From contig CAJMOF010000005.1 of NCBI GenBank assembly GCA_905215065.1, forward strand, positions 62,001 through 126,000: 64,000 nucleotides of DNA, written 5' to 3'. Made by a program: the position numbers and the translations under genes. Below are positions 54,904 through 63,335 of this stretch, piece by piece. The notes below the pieces were generated by a model. That model was given only the letters and a program-made list of their open reading frames with translations, had not been told where the DNA came from and searched no databases. How positions within the stretch are numbered: position 1 is the first letter of the stretch; each line of letters starts with the position of its first letter. The stretch comes from an uncultured bacterium. Its GTDB lineage: Bacteria > Actinomycetota > Coriobacteriia > Coriobacteriales > Coriobacteriaceae.

Positions 54904-55740
54904 ATGGCAACTATCGAAGAGCTTGAATCCCTGCGTTGGGACCTTCGCCGCGATTGCGTCGATATCATCATGGCTGGCGCTGGCGGGCACATCGGCGGCG
55001 ACATGTCGGTCATCGATGCGCTGATGACCCTCTATGCCAACCACCTCAACATTTCTCCCGAGACCGTCGACGATCCCAACCGCGATCGCTTCGTACTCTC
55101 CAAGGGCCACGCCATGGAGGCCTACTACGCGGTGCTCTGCCACGAGGGCTATCTGGACCTCGACGACGTCAAGGCCCGCTTCTCTAAGTTCGGCAGCCCC
55201 TACATCGGCCACCCCAACAACAAGCTCAAGGGCATCGAGATGAACTCGGGCTCGCTGGGTCATGGCCTGCCCGTGGCCGTCGGGATGGCGCTTGCCGGCA
55301 AGATGGATGGCCGCGACTACCGCGTCTACACCATCATGGGCGACGGCGAGCTTGCCGAGGGCTCGGTCTGGGAGGGTGCCATGAGCGGCGGCAACTACCA
55401 GCTCGATAACCTGTGCGCGCTCGTGGACCGCAACCGCCTGCAGATCAGCGGCAGCACCGAGGACGTCATGAAGCAGGATTCGCAGGAGGAGCGCTGGGCC
55501 GCCTTCGGTTGGAACGTGCTGTCCATTCCGGGCAACGACGTCCAGGCCATCGACGCCGCGCTGACGCTGGCCGCCGAGACCAAGGGTAAGCCCACGGTCA
55601 TCATCCTCAACACGGTGAAGGGCTACGGCTCGCCGGTTATGGAGGACAAGGCCGCCTGGCATCATCACCTGCCCAACGATGAGGAATATGCCCAGATCAT
55701 CGCCGATTTCGCTGCCCATAAGGAGGCTATCAATGGCTAA
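54904..55740 (+). CDS. Transketolase, N-terminal (TPP-binding) subunit
   Basis: The 278-residue protein is the first half of transketolase. It holds the substrate/TPP histidines (SKGHAMEAYYA, GSLGHGLPVAVG) and the TPP motif GDGELAEGSVWEGAM ending in VDRN. It lacks the pyrimidine-binding half, which the next gene encodes. Such split transketolases act as heterodimers and often serve dedicated sugar pathways instead of the central pentose cycle. ATG 54904 is chosen with GAGGAGA upstream, 2 bp after the isomerase stop. The next gene begins within its last 8 bp. Confidence 0.9.
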   Translation: MATIEELESLRWDLRRDCVDIIMAGAGGHIGGDMSVIDALMTLYANHLNISPETVDDPNRDRFVLSKGHAMEAYYAVLCHEGYLDLDDVKARFSKFGSPYIGHPNNKLKGIEMNSGSLGHGLPVAVGMALAGKMDGRDYRVYTIMGDGELAEGSVWEGAMSGGNYQLDNLCALVDRNRLQISGSTEDVMKQDSQEERWAAFGWNVLSIPGNDVQAIDAALTLAAETKGKPTVIILNTVKGYGSPVMEDKAAWHHHLPNDEEYAQIIADFAAHKEAING

Positions 55741-56674
55741 CAAGATCGCCAACCGCAAGGCTATCTGCGACACGCTGCTCGAGGCCGCCGCAACCGATAA
55801 AGACATCGTCGTCCTGTGCTCCGACTCCCGCGGCTCCGCATCGCTCACGCCGTTCTTCGATCAGTATCCCCAGCAGTCCATTGAGGTCGGCATCGCCGAG
55901 CAGGACCTGGTGAGTATCGCCGCCGGTATGGCCTCGTGCGGCAAGAAGGCCTGGGCCGCCTCGCCGGCGTCCTTTGTGACCACGCGCTCGTATGAGCAGT
56001 GCAAGGTCGACGTTTCGTACTCCAACACCAACGTCAAGCTCATCGGCATCTCGGGCGGCGTGTCCTACGGCGCCTTAGGCATGAGCCATCACTCCGCGCA
56101 GGATATCGCCGCCATGAGCGCGATTCCCAACATGCGCGTGTATCTGCCGAGCGATCGATTCCAGACCGCCGAGCTCGTGCGTGCCCTGGTCGCCGACAAC
56201 AAGCCGGCCTACATCCGCGTGGGCCGCAACCCGGTGGAGGACGTGTACACCGAGGACGAGTGCCCGTTCCAGATGGATCGCGCCACTTGGGTGCGTCGCG
56301 GCGCCGATGTGACGATTGTCGCCACCGGCGAGATGGTCCGCCATGCCGTGGACGCCGCCGATCTGCTGGCCGAGCAGGGCATCTCGGCAACGGTACTCGA
56401 CATGTATTGCGTCAAGCCGCTCGATGCTGAGGCTGTGATCGAGGCCGCCGGTGCCACGCGCGCCGTCGTGACCGTCGAGGAGCACAGCCCCTTCGGCGGC
56501 CTGGGTTCCATGGTCGCGCAGGTCGTGGGCGAGCATTGCCCGTGTCCGGTCAAGTGCCTCTCCCTGCCCGATGCGCCGGTCATCACCGGCACGAGCCCCG
56601 AGGTCTTTGCGCACTACGGCCTGACGGGTGCCGGAATCGCGCAGACCGTCGCCGAGTTCTTGCCCGCAGAGTAA
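55733..56674 (+). CDS. Transketolase, C-terminal subunit
   Basis: This 313-residue protein carries the transketolase pyrimidine-binding domain with the conserved Glu in VGIAEQDLVSIAAGMA (about residue 52) and the C-terminal transketolase domain (VTVEEHSPFGGLGSMVAQVV). ATG 55733 overlaps the N-subunit gene by 8 bp, so the two are made in step. Together they transfer two-carbon units between ketose and aldose phosphates, probably using the kinase product of the next gene as donor. A 15-bp hairpin separates it from the kinase. Confidence 0.9.
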   Translation: MANKIANRKAICDTLLEAAATDKDIVVLCSDSRGSASLTPFFDQYPQQSIEVGIAEQDLVSIAAGMASCGKKAWAASPASFVTTRSYEQCKVDVSYSNTNVKLIGISGGVSYGALGMSHHSAQDIAAMSAIPNMRVYLPSDRFQTAELVRALVADNKPAYIRVGRNPVEDVYTEDECPFQMDRATWVRRGADVTIVATGEMVRHAVDAADLLAEQGISATVLDMYCVKPLDAEAVIEAAGATRAVVTVEEHSPFGGLGSMVAQVVGEHCPCPVKCLSLPDAPVITGTSPEVFAHYGLTGAGIAQTVAEFLPAE

Positions 56675-56677
56675 CTG

Positions 56678-56712
56678 GAATGTGACAAAGGGACCGCCCC
56701 TTTGTCACATTC
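56678..56712 (+). terminator. Perfect hairpin between the transketolase and kinase genes
   Basis: A perfect 15-bp stem (56678-56692 with 56698-56712, GAATGTGACAAAGGG arm) with loop ACCGC is followed by GTTTTG. It begins 4 bp after the transketolase stop, and the kinase starts 18 bp later. It could attenuate the kinase or protect the upstream mRNA. It may also be a repeat-family unit. Confidence 0.55.
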
Positions 56713-56730
56713 GTTTTGAAAGGGGTGGCC

Positions 56731-58221
56731 ATGGGCCGCTACATCATCGGAATCGATCAATCCACGCAGGGCACCAAGGCGCTGCTGGTGGACGAGGGCG
56801 GCCATTTGATTCATCGTGCCGATCGCCCGCATCGCCAGATTGTCAACGAGGCCGGCTGGGTGAGCCATGATCCAGCCGAGATCGCCGCTAACGTGCTGGC
56901 CGTGGCGCGCGCCGTGGTGGAGGAGACCGGGGTCGATCCGGCCGACGTCGCCGGCATCGGCATCTCCAACCAGCGCGAGACTACCGTTGCCTGGAAGCGC
57001 ACGACGGGCGAGCCGCTGTGCGACGCCGTGGTGTGGCAGTGCGCCCGCGCCCGCGAGCTGTGCGACGAGCTTGCTGCGCGCGAAGGCGTGGCCGAGCTGG
57101 TGCGCGACACGACGGGTCTGGTGCTCTCGCCCTACTACCCGGCGGGCAAGATGGCCTGGATCCTCGCGAACGTTCCCGCGGCTGCCGAGGCCGCTGCGGC
57201 GGGCGAGCTGTGCCTGGGCACCATCGATGCCTGGGTGGTCTGGACGCTCACGGGCGGCGCGGAGTTTCGCTGCGACTGGTCCAATGCCAGCCGCACGCAG
57301 CTCTTTGACCTGCGCCGTGGCTGCTGGAGCGAGCCGGTGTGCGAGGCCTTTGGCGTCGATTCGGCTTGCCTGCCGCAGGTGACCGATTCCGATGGCCTGT
57401 TCGGTACAACGGACCTGGGCGGCTTTTTGCCGGCGCCCGTGCCCATTCACGGCGTGCTTGGCGACAGCCATGCCGCCTTGTTTGCCCAGGGCTGCCATAG
57501 CCGCGGCATGGCCAAGGCGACCTATGGCACCGGAAGTTCGGTCATGATGAACGTCGGCGACGAGTTCGTCGCCAGCTCGCATGGGCTTTCGAGCTCGCTC
57601 GCATGGCGTATGGACGGCGTGACCGAGTACGTGCTCGAGGGCAACGTGAGCTACGCCGGCGCCGTCAAGACGTGGCTGCGCGACGACCTGGAGCTCATCA
57701 ACAATCCCGAGGAAGTCACCGACCTGTGTTACGCCGCCAATCCGGCGAGCCGCGTCTACTTTGTGCCGGCGTTCACTGGCCTGGGCGCGCCGCACTGGGC
57801 GAGCGATGCCGAGGGCTGCGTCTTTGGCATGACGCGCACCACGGGCCGTGCGGAGTTCGTAAAGGCCGCCGACGAGTCGATCGCCTATCAAATCTTTGAC
57901 GTGATCGATGCGATGGTCGAGGATTCGGGCGCGGCACTGGCCGAGCTTCGTGTTGACGGCGGTCCCACGCGCGACGCGTACCTGATGCAGTTTGAGAGCG
58001 ACCTGGTCGGCTCGCCCATCCGCATTGCGAGCAACGACGAGATGAGCGGTCTGGGTGCGGCTTGGGCCTGCGGCATTGCGCTGGGCATGTACACGCGCGA
58101 TGTCGTTGACGTCTACGGCGCCCGCGGCATCGTGGAGCCTGCCATGCCTGCCGACGAGCGAGCCAAAAAGATCGCCGGCTGGCGTCACGCCGTCGACGCG
58201 ACCATCGCCTACACTGCCTAG
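56731..58221 (+). CDS. FGGY-family carbohydrate kinase, glycerol-kinase-like
   Basis: The 496-residue protein has both FGGY domains. The ATP/sugar line is IIGIDQSTQGTKALLVDEGG at residues 4-23. The ISNQRETTVAWKRTTGEPL block resembles glycerol kinase. Further motifs are GVLGDSHAALFAQGC with the catalytic Asp, ATYGTGSSVMMN and VDGGPTRDAYLMQ. Despite the GlpK resemblance, the operon with a sugar isomerase and split transketolase argues for a ketose substrate. ATG 56731 is preferred to the upstream in-frame codon at 56716, because AAAGGGG lies at 56719. Confidence 0.8.
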   Translation: MGRYIIGIDQSTQGTKALLVDEGGHLIHRADRPHRQIVNEAGWVSHDPAEIAANVLAVARAVVEETGVDPADVAGIGISNQRETTVAWKRTTGEPLCDAVVWQCARARELCDELAAREGVAELVRDTTGLVLSPYYPAGKMAWILANVPAAAEAAAAGELCLGTIDAWVVWTLTGGAEFRCDWSNASRTQLFDLRRGCWSEPVCEAFGVDSACLPQVTDSDGLFGTTDLGGFLPAPVPIHGVLGDSHAALFAQGCHSRGMAKATYGTGSSVMMNVGDEFVASSHGLSSSLAWRMDGVTEYVLEGNVSYAGAVKTWLRDDLELINNPEEVTDLCYAANPASRVYFVPAFTGLGAPHWASDAEGCVFGMTRTTGRAEFVKAADESIAYQIFDVIDAMVEDSGAALAELRVDGGPTRDAYLMQFESDLVGSPIRIASNDEMSGLGAAWACGIALGMYTRDVVDVYGARGIVEPAMPADERAKKIAGWRHAVDATIAYTA

Positions 58222-58260
58222 GCGGCTGCGCGGCGCCCGCAGGCTATTCCCGGGCAGCTC

Positions 58261-58335
58261 ATTTGGGACGGGGCTTTTTTGACTGGTATGATTGGTGCGA
58301 CCATTCGAACCAGCTAAAAGAGCCCCGTCCCAAAT
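58261..58335. repeat. Long inverted repeat between kinase and luxS
   Basis: Arms at 58261-58280 and 58316-58335 pair at 19 of 20 positions (ATTTGGGACGGGGCT arm, then a T run). Inner CTGGT/ACCAG sequences extend the pairing. It could serve as a bidirectional terminator; the left arm runs into TTTTTT. Confidence 0.75.
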
Positions 58336-58356
58336 TGACTACCGAGAGGAACTGCC

Positions 58357-58845
58357 ATGGAGCGTATCGCGAGTTTTTCCGTTGACCATCTGCTGCTCGA
58401 GCCCGGCGTGTATGTGAGCCGCATCGACCGCGATCCGGCGACCGGCGCCGCCGTCACCACGTTTGACCTGCGCCTGACCACGCCCAACAAGGAGCCGGTC
58501 ATGAACACGGCCGAGTGCCACACCATCGAGCATCTGGGTGCGACGTTCCTTCGCAATCATGCCGAGTGGTCGAGCCGCATTGTCTACTTTGGCCCCATGG
58601 GCTGCCGCACGGGCTTTTACCTCGTCGTATTTGGCGAGGTGACGAGCGAGGAGATCTTGCCGCTCGTGCGTGAGCTGTTCGCGTTTGTCGCGGGCTTTGA
58701 GGGCGATGTTCCCGGTGCCGCTCCCGAGGAGTGCGGTAACTACCTGGACCAGAACCTCCCCATGGCAAACTGGCTTGCGCGCCGTTATCTCGACCGCGAT
58801 CTGGCCGATATCGACGAGAAGCACCTGCACTATCAGCAGGCATAG
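58357..58845 (+). CDS. luxS: S-ribosylhomocysteine lyase (autoinducer-2 synthase)
   Basis: The 162-residue protein has all LuxS hallmarks: the metal-binding HTIEH (His55, His59) with Cys126 in EECGNY, the catalytic Cys83 in GCRTG, and the N-terminal SFSVDHLLLEPGVYVSR. It converts S-ribosylhomocysteine to homocysteine and DPD, the AI-2 precursor, within the activated methyl cycle. The metal and catalytic residues are intact. GAGAGGA precedes ATG 58357. It is flanked by an inverted repeat on the left and a leader region on the right, so it is probably monocistronic. Confidence 0.95.
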   Translation: MERIASFSVDHLLLEPGVYVSRIDRDPATGAAVTTFDLRLTTPNKEPVMNTAECHTIEHLGATFLRNHAEWSSRIVYFGPMGCRTGFYLVVFGEVTSEEILPLVRELFAFVAGFEGDVPGAAPEECGNYLDQNLPMANWLARRYLDRDLADIDEKHLHYQQA

Positions 58846-58947
58846 GGCCGCCCTCTGCCTCCAAACCGTTCACACGGAGATATCGACCGTTTAACTGTTT
58901 AGAAGTGTTTATTCGAGGTCATTAGCACTAGCTCGCTTAAACTAGTT

Positions 58948-59030
58948 CTTAGAGTGATATTCAGGCAAGGCTCCTGAAGCAGCATCTGTTGACATTGATT
59001 GTCGGATTCTGCTTCGGGAGCCTTGTTCTG
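58948..59030 (+). promoter_or_regulatory. Candidate antiterminator leader (RAT plus terminator hairpin)
   Basis: A 17-bp stem (58966-58982 with 59009-59025, one mismatch) is followed by TTCTGTTT. It lies just upstream of a BglG-type antiterminator gene. The left arm is preceded and overlapped by GATATTCAGGCAAGGCT, which resembles the CAGGCAA half of LicT/BglG RNA targets. Binding of the protein there would prevent the terminator. The fit to a full RAT consensus is partial. Confidence 0.5.
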
Positions 59031-59043
59031 TTTAGGGGGGCAC

Positions 59044-59883
59044 ATGGAAATTGTTAAACGAATTAATACCAGCGCTGTCCTCTGCGTCGATGGAAATGGC
59101 AGACAGTTGGTTGCATTCGGCCGTGGTCTGGGGTTTAAGAATGTCGGAGACGAGGTCCCTCTTTCGGAGATTCAACGAACGTTTTATAACGTTAGCTCTC
59201 GCTACATCGCTCTCGTTGACGAGGTCCCCGACGAGCTTCTTGAGCTTACCTCGGATGTTATTGATATGTCGACAGGTTTGCTGCCTTATGAGGTGAGCCC
59301 TAATTTGCCGTTTATCCTTGCGGACCATATCGCGTATGCGGTTAAGCGCAAAGAGCAAAATATCGTTGTCCGCATGCCTTTATCGTTTGATGTCCGCCAA
59401 CAATATCCCGTCGAATTTAAAATCGGCGAGTATGCACTTAGGATAATCAGGAAACGTCTTAACGTTAGGCTTCCAGCTCATGAGGCAGTTGGAATTGCCA
59501 TGGCGTTTATCAATAACATGGCCGATTCGGACTCATGCGAAGTAGTTAAAGAGTTTAGCGCGGATATCTACGATCGTGTTCTGGAGGAGTCAACCGTTGC
59601 TGTTGAAAATCGGCTTGGCATTCAAGTTGATCGGGAAGGTTTCGATTACGCAAGGTTCGCAACCCATCTTCAGTACTTATTCAATAGGTTGAACTCTGGC
59701 GAAAGCATCGTGAGCGACAACCGCAAGATGTACCTCTCGCTCAAAAAAGAATATCCGGTGGCATCAATGTGCGCCGATGATATTGCTTCTGTTCTCAGCC
59801 GACTGACGGGGCGGGAACTTATAGACGAAGAAAGACTCTACCTCATGATGCACATCAATCGAATTGCATCGAAAACAAGGTAA
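59044..59883 (+). CDS. BglG/LicT-family transcriptional antiterminator
   Basis: The 279-residue protein comprises a CAT RNA-binding domain (about 1-55, MEIVKRINTSAVLCVDGNGR) and two PRD domains (about 65-170 and 175-279). These contain His residues (in LADHIAYAV, LPAHEAVG, FATHLQYL and MMHINRI) available for PTS-dependent phosphorylation. It binds nascent leader RNA to block termination when the cognate beta-glucoside is present. The EIIBC gene follows 68 bp downstream, making a classic sensor/transporter pair. The upstream hairpin suggests autoregulation. ATG 59044 lies 4 nt after a GGGGGG run. Confidence 0.9.
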   Translation: MEIVKRINTSAVLCVDGNGRQLVAFGRGLGFKNVGDEVPLSEIQRTFYNVSSRYIALVDEVPDELLELTSDVIDMSTGLLPYEVSPNLPFILADHIAYAVKRKEQNIVVRMPLSFDVRQQYPVEFKIGEYALRIIRKRLNVRLPAHEAVGIAMAFINNMADSDSCEVVKEFSADIYDRVLEESTVAVENRLGIQVDREGFDYARFATHLQYLFNRLNSGESIVSDNRKMYLSLKKEYPVASMCADDIASVLSRLTGRELIDEERLYLMMHINRIASKTR

Positions 59884-59951
59884 TTAGTTGGCAAAGGCGC
59901 GCGCTTTGCTGATGGTTACATATAAAACTCAACATGGGAGAAATGGTATTT

Positions 59952-61322
59952 ATGGCAGATACAACCAAGCTCGCTGCCGAGATTCTCGAGATGGTGGGCG
60001 GCGCAGACAACGTTACATTTGTAGCTCACTGCATGACTCGTTTAAGGTTCAACCTTAAGGACGAAAGCATCGTAGACGATGCAAAAGTCAAGGCGATTGA
60101 TGGCGTGATCGACATTCGCCATTCCGCGGGGCAATATCAGGTGATTGTGGGACCTAAGGTCGATAAGGTCTATGAAATCGTTGCCAAGGAAACCGGGATT
60201 GACGCCGGAGATTCCGAGGCAAGCGAAGGAGAGACTAAGGGCTTTCTGGGAAAGCTAATGAAGTTCATCAGCGGCATCATGATGCCCGTTCTTCCTGCCT
60301 TGATCGCATGCGGAATGATAAACGCCATCCTTAGCATTCTGACGACGGCGGGTGCTGTTTCCGCCGAGAGCGGAATATACACTCTGCTGTACGGCATGGG
60401 AAATGCCTGCATGTATTTCCTGCCCGTTCTTGTCGGATCATCTGCTGCTCAGTTCTTTGGAACCGATCGATATATCGGTGCGGTACTCGGCGCAATCCTG
60501 GTTTATCCGACTTTCGTTGCTGCGGCCGGAGCGGGCGATGCGCTGGATTTGCTCGGCATGAAGTTCACAATGGTGAGCTATTCCTCCACGGTGTTTCCTG
60601 CTATCGTGGCGGCTTGGTTCGCATCCGTTCTTAATAAGTGGCTGCGGGCGGTTCTTCCCGATGTTGTGGCATTTGCGCTCGTCCCGTTCCTGACGGTTGC
60701 TGTTGCCGCCCCCGTCTCGCTCCTTGTGATCGGCCCCGTTATTCAGCAGGCGAGCTCTTTGCTTGCGGCTGCAGTGCTGGCGGTCTATCAGTTCAGCCCC
60801 GTCCTTTGCGGCGTTATTCTCGGGCCGATATTCGGTCTCGTTATGATCCCCCTTGGACTCCATTGGGCCCTGATCGTGCTTTCCATCAACAATATTATGA
60901 CCGTCGGCTCCGATCCTATCCTTGGACTTCTCTGCTGCAGCATGGGTGTTGTCGGCGCTTGTTTGGCGTTTGCCCTCCGCTCGAAGGACCCGAGTGAAAA
61001 GAGTCTTGGGTTCAGCTGTGCCATTACGGGCTTTTTCGGGATTACGGAACCGGCGCTGTACGGCATCATCTTGGAGCACAAGAAGATCATTATCGCTTCC
61101 ATGGTCGCCGGAGCAATCAGTGCTGTTATCCCGGCGATTTTCAACACCTGTACGTTCGTTATGACGTCGAGCGGCATTTTTAGCTTCCCCGGTTATATGG
61201 ATCCTTCTGGTGATATGAGCAGCCTCATCGGCGCAATTCTTTGCAATGTCGTCGGTTTAATTCTTAACTTCGTTCTCGTTTACATCCTGTATCGCCCTGA
61301 TGAAGAGGCGGTAGTGGAGTAG
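59952..61322 (+). CDS. PTS EIIBC, beta-glucoside/glucose superfamily
   Basis: From ATG 59952 the protein is 456 residues. The EIIB domain (about 1-85) carries the phospho-Cys in VAHCMTRLRFNL. The EIIC domain (about 105-450) has about ten helices and the sugar-site ITGFFGITEPALYGI. There is no EIIA domain, so phosphate must come from another EIIA. It imports and phosphorylates a sugar at the membrane; the neighbouring antiterminator and GH1 enzyme point to beta-glucosides. In-frame ATGs at 59934 and 59943 are possible, but GGGAG at 59937-59941 fits 59952 best. Confidence 0.85.
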   Translation: MADTTKLAAEILEMVGGADNVTFVAHCMTRLRFNLKDESIVDDAKVKAIDGVIDIRHSAGQYQVIVGPKVDKVYEIVAKETGIDAGDSEASEGETKGFLGKLMKFISGIMMPVLPALIACGMINAILSILTTAGAVSAESGIYTLLYGMGNACMYFLPVLVGSSAAQFFGTDRYIGAVLGAILVYPTFVAAAGAGDALDLLGMKFTMVSYSSTVFPAIVAAWFASVLNKWLRAVLPDVVAFALVPFLTVAVAAPVSLLVIGPVIQQASSLLAAAVLAVYQFSPVLCGVILGPIFGLVMIPLGLHWALIVLSINNIMTVGSDPILGLLCCSMGVVGACLAFALRSKDPSEKSLGFSCAITGFFGITEPALYGIILEHKKIIIASMVAGAISAVIPAIFNTCTFVMTSSGIFSFPGYMDPSGDMSSLIGAILCNVVGLILNFVLVYILYRPDEEAVVE

Positions 61323-61372
61323 ACAATTATTCGGGATGTAAGCTGCCGAAAACCCCGCGGCAGATTGCATGT

Positions 61373-61415
61373 GGTGGGCTTGTCGTTGATTCACGCGAGC
61401 CCACCCTCATTTTTG
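61373..61415 (+). terminator. Hairpin after the PTS gene
   Basis: An 8-bp stem (61373-61380 with 61398-61405) and a 17-nt loop are followed by CTCATTTTT. It may attenuate read-through into the hydrolase gene 22 bp beyond the stem. Confidence 0.5.
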
Positions 61416-61427
61416 GAGTGACTAGCT

Positions 61428-62408
61428 ATGACAATTACTGCCGATATGACGTTTGGCGAAATCGCGCTCCTTCCTGAGTTCGCTGGCTTTGGCGAGCACC
61501 TTATGCTTTGCCGGCCTTCAACTTGGGAGCGCATGTGGAATAAACCCATTGTGTCTCATATGAATTCTGATGCTAATCCATATGAAACTGCTCGCGTTTT
61601 GCGTGGATTGAATCGAATTGTCGAGCTCGTGGATGACGGGAGGCAGGTTGCCTACGATATTTGGGATGAAGCCGACTGCATCCGTGATCCGACTCGGCGC
61701 AATACGAAACTGTTCTTCTTTCCCGGGAGACCTAGGGCTCCCTTTATCATTGCGGTTTCGGGCGGAGGTTATCAGAGCGTTTGTCATCAAATGGAAGGCT
61801 TTCCCGTTGCCCCCGAGCTCAACGATGCGGGCTATAACGTGTTCGTGCTGTCATACAGGGTGAGGGTCGAGCCTTTGATGCCGCGCCCAATCGACGATTT
61901 AAATCGAGCCGTCCGTTTTGTCTTCGAGAATTCAGCGAAATTTAATGTCGCAAAAAGTTATGCAGTTATCGGCTTTTCTGCTGGTGCGCATTTAACTGCC
62001 GAGTGGGGGACGGACAACAAGGGATTTGCGTCCTACGGATGCGAGGCACCCAAAGCCTTGGTCCTGTGTTATGCACCGATTGATCTTCGTGGCTTTGAGA
62101 ACGCATCAGACAATAGATTTCTTGATTCGGTGTGCGGCGGGGCTGGTCGCGACTCGCTCGATGATTTCTGTATTAATCAGCATGTGTGGGAGCAGTATCC
62201 TCCGACATATCTTTGGCAATGCGCTGACGATGATATTGTATCGCCCGACAATTATGAAAAGATGGTCGATGCTCTGGATGCAGCTGGAGTACACCATGAG
62301 GGAGTCATGTATTCAGAAGGGGGGCACGCATTGATGAAGCCCCATGCGCCGGAGACCGACTACTGGTGTATGAGCGTTATTGAGTTTCTTAAAGATTATC
62401 TCGACTAG
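61428..62408 (+). CDS. Alpha/beta hydrolase, carbohydrate-esterase-like (BD-FAE/AXE type)
   Basis: The 326-residue protein shows an SGGGY oxyanion motif (like HGGG; about residue 108), the nucleophile elbow GFSAGAH (about 185), an acid Asp in CADDDIVSP and a catalytic His in EGGHAL. This is the pattern of feruloyl or acetyl-xylan esterase-like enzymes. No signal peptide is present, so it works in the cytoplasm, perhaps removing acyl groups from imported glucosides. It lies between the PTS gene and the DUF4867 gene. Base use is noticeably less GC-rich than in luxS or the kinase, as is that of the antiterminator and PTS genes, hinting at acquisition of the block. Confidence 0.78.
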   Translation: MTITADMTFGEIALLPEFAGFGEHLMLCRPSTWERMWNKPIVSHMNSDANPYETARVLRGLNRIVELVDDGRQVAYDIWDEADCIRDPTRRNTKLFFFPGRPRAPFIIAVSGGGYQSVCHQMEGFPVAPELNDAGYNVFVLSYRVRVEPLMPRPIDDLNRAVRFVFENSAKFNVAKSYAVIGFSAGAHLTAEWGTDNKGFASYGCEAPKALVLCYAPIDLRGFENASDNRFLDSVCGGAGRDSLDDFCINQHVWEQYPPTYLWQCADDDIVSPDNYEKMVDALDAAGVHHEGVMYSEGGHALMKPHAPETDYWCMSVIEFLKDYLD

Positions 62409-62531
62409 GAAGCTGCATGTCGCTTTTTGAGCGGGTGATTTCGTCATGCAATGTTTTCGGTATTGATCGTGGTCGTGGATGAATGATGTTCTAGAATGTT
62501 CATACTGTCACATAAACGAACAGGAGCGAAC

Positions 62532-63176
62532 ATGCATATCTACTCTGTATCAGATCCCGAGTTCAAATCCTATGGTCGCGTGTGGGACGACGTGCCGTCC
62601 AACCTGACCGCCCCGCTTGTCGAGGCGCTTGCGGCTACTCCCATTCCCGAGGGCACCAAGTACGTGGCCTCCGCACCCGAGCTCGAGCAGGTTGAGGGTG
62701 TCGACACGCTCGGCCTGCTCATGTACGGCGGCCGTCCGTTCCAGCCGGGCTGGTGCAACGGCCACAACACGCGCCTCAACTGTCTGGAGTATCACCGTGC
62801 CAGTGAGTTTAATTTGGGTGCGCGCGACTTTATTCTGCTGCTGGCCAAGCGCGAGCAAATTGTCGACGGCAAGCTCGACACCGCTCAGGTCAAGGCCTTT
62901 CGCGCGCCCGCCGGCACGCTCGTCGAGGTTTACGCCACCACGCTTCACTACACGCCCTGCATGGTCGACGACGGCGGCTTTCAGGTGATGGTGGCGCTGC
63001 CGGCGGGCACCAACGGCCCGCGCCCCGAGGCTGCAGCCGACATGCCTGCCGCCGGTGACAGCTACTGCTACTGGAAGGCCGACAAGTGGGTCCTCTGCCA
63101 CGCCGACAGCCCCAAGGCGGCCGAGGGCGGTTACGTGGGCCTCATCGGCAAAAACCTCGACATCACCTGCGACTAG
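62532..63176 (+). CDS. DUF4867-family protein
   Basis: The 214-residue protein opens with IYSVSDPEFKSYGRVWDDVP and has the length and strand-rich character of DUF4867, a cupin-like family often encoded beside sugar-utilisation genes. The GWCNGHNTRLNCLEYHRASE segment holds His, Asn and Glu that could bind a metal or sugar. The function is unknown, with a sugar epimerase/isomerase-like role the usual speculation. ATG 62532 is chosen with AGGAG at 62522; upstream in-frame ATG 62496 lacks a site. The codon bias returns to the GC-rich type after the PTS block. Confidence 0.75.
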   Translation: MHIYSVSDPEFKSYGRVWDDVPSNLTAPLVEALAATPIPEGTKYVASAPELEQVEGVDTLGLLMYGGRPFQPGWCNGHNTRLNCLEYHRASEFNLGARDFILLLAKREQIVDGKLDTAQVKAFRAPAGTLVEVYATTLHYTPCMVDDGGFQVMVALPAGTNGPRPEAAADMPAAGDSYCYWKADKWVLCHADSPKAAEGGYVGLIGKNLDITCD

Positions 63177-63185
63177 GGGCTTCCT

Positions 63186-63330
63186 GTTTGTCTCGATCTG
63201 TAACATCTAGCGGGCTAAATCGTCTCTACCTGTTACAGATTTAGACAAACCGTAGAGGGCTGCCCGAAAGATCTCGATCTGTAACACCAGGCCCGGTTTT
63301 GGCGGCCTACCTGTTACAGATCGAGACAAA
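63186..63330. repeat. Second alternating-orientation repeat array, two palindromic units
   Basis: CTCGATCTGTAAC starts at 63192 and 63273. Its reverse complement, or a close variant, starts at 63232 and 63313. Steps are 40, 41 and 40 bp, with 27, 28 and 27-nt spacers of new sequence. This is the same element type as 496-720, 62 kb away. It lies after the DUF4867 gene. The interval to 63527 otherwise holds a hairpin and no gene I can support. Confidence 0.9.
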
Positions 63331-63335
63331 CCGGG

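Noticed and set aside
56731..58221. Firm assignment as glycerol kinase glpK
   Set aside because: Sequence blocks resemble GlpK, but the operon context (isomerase, split transketolase) suggests a ketose kinase, so no gene symbol is given.
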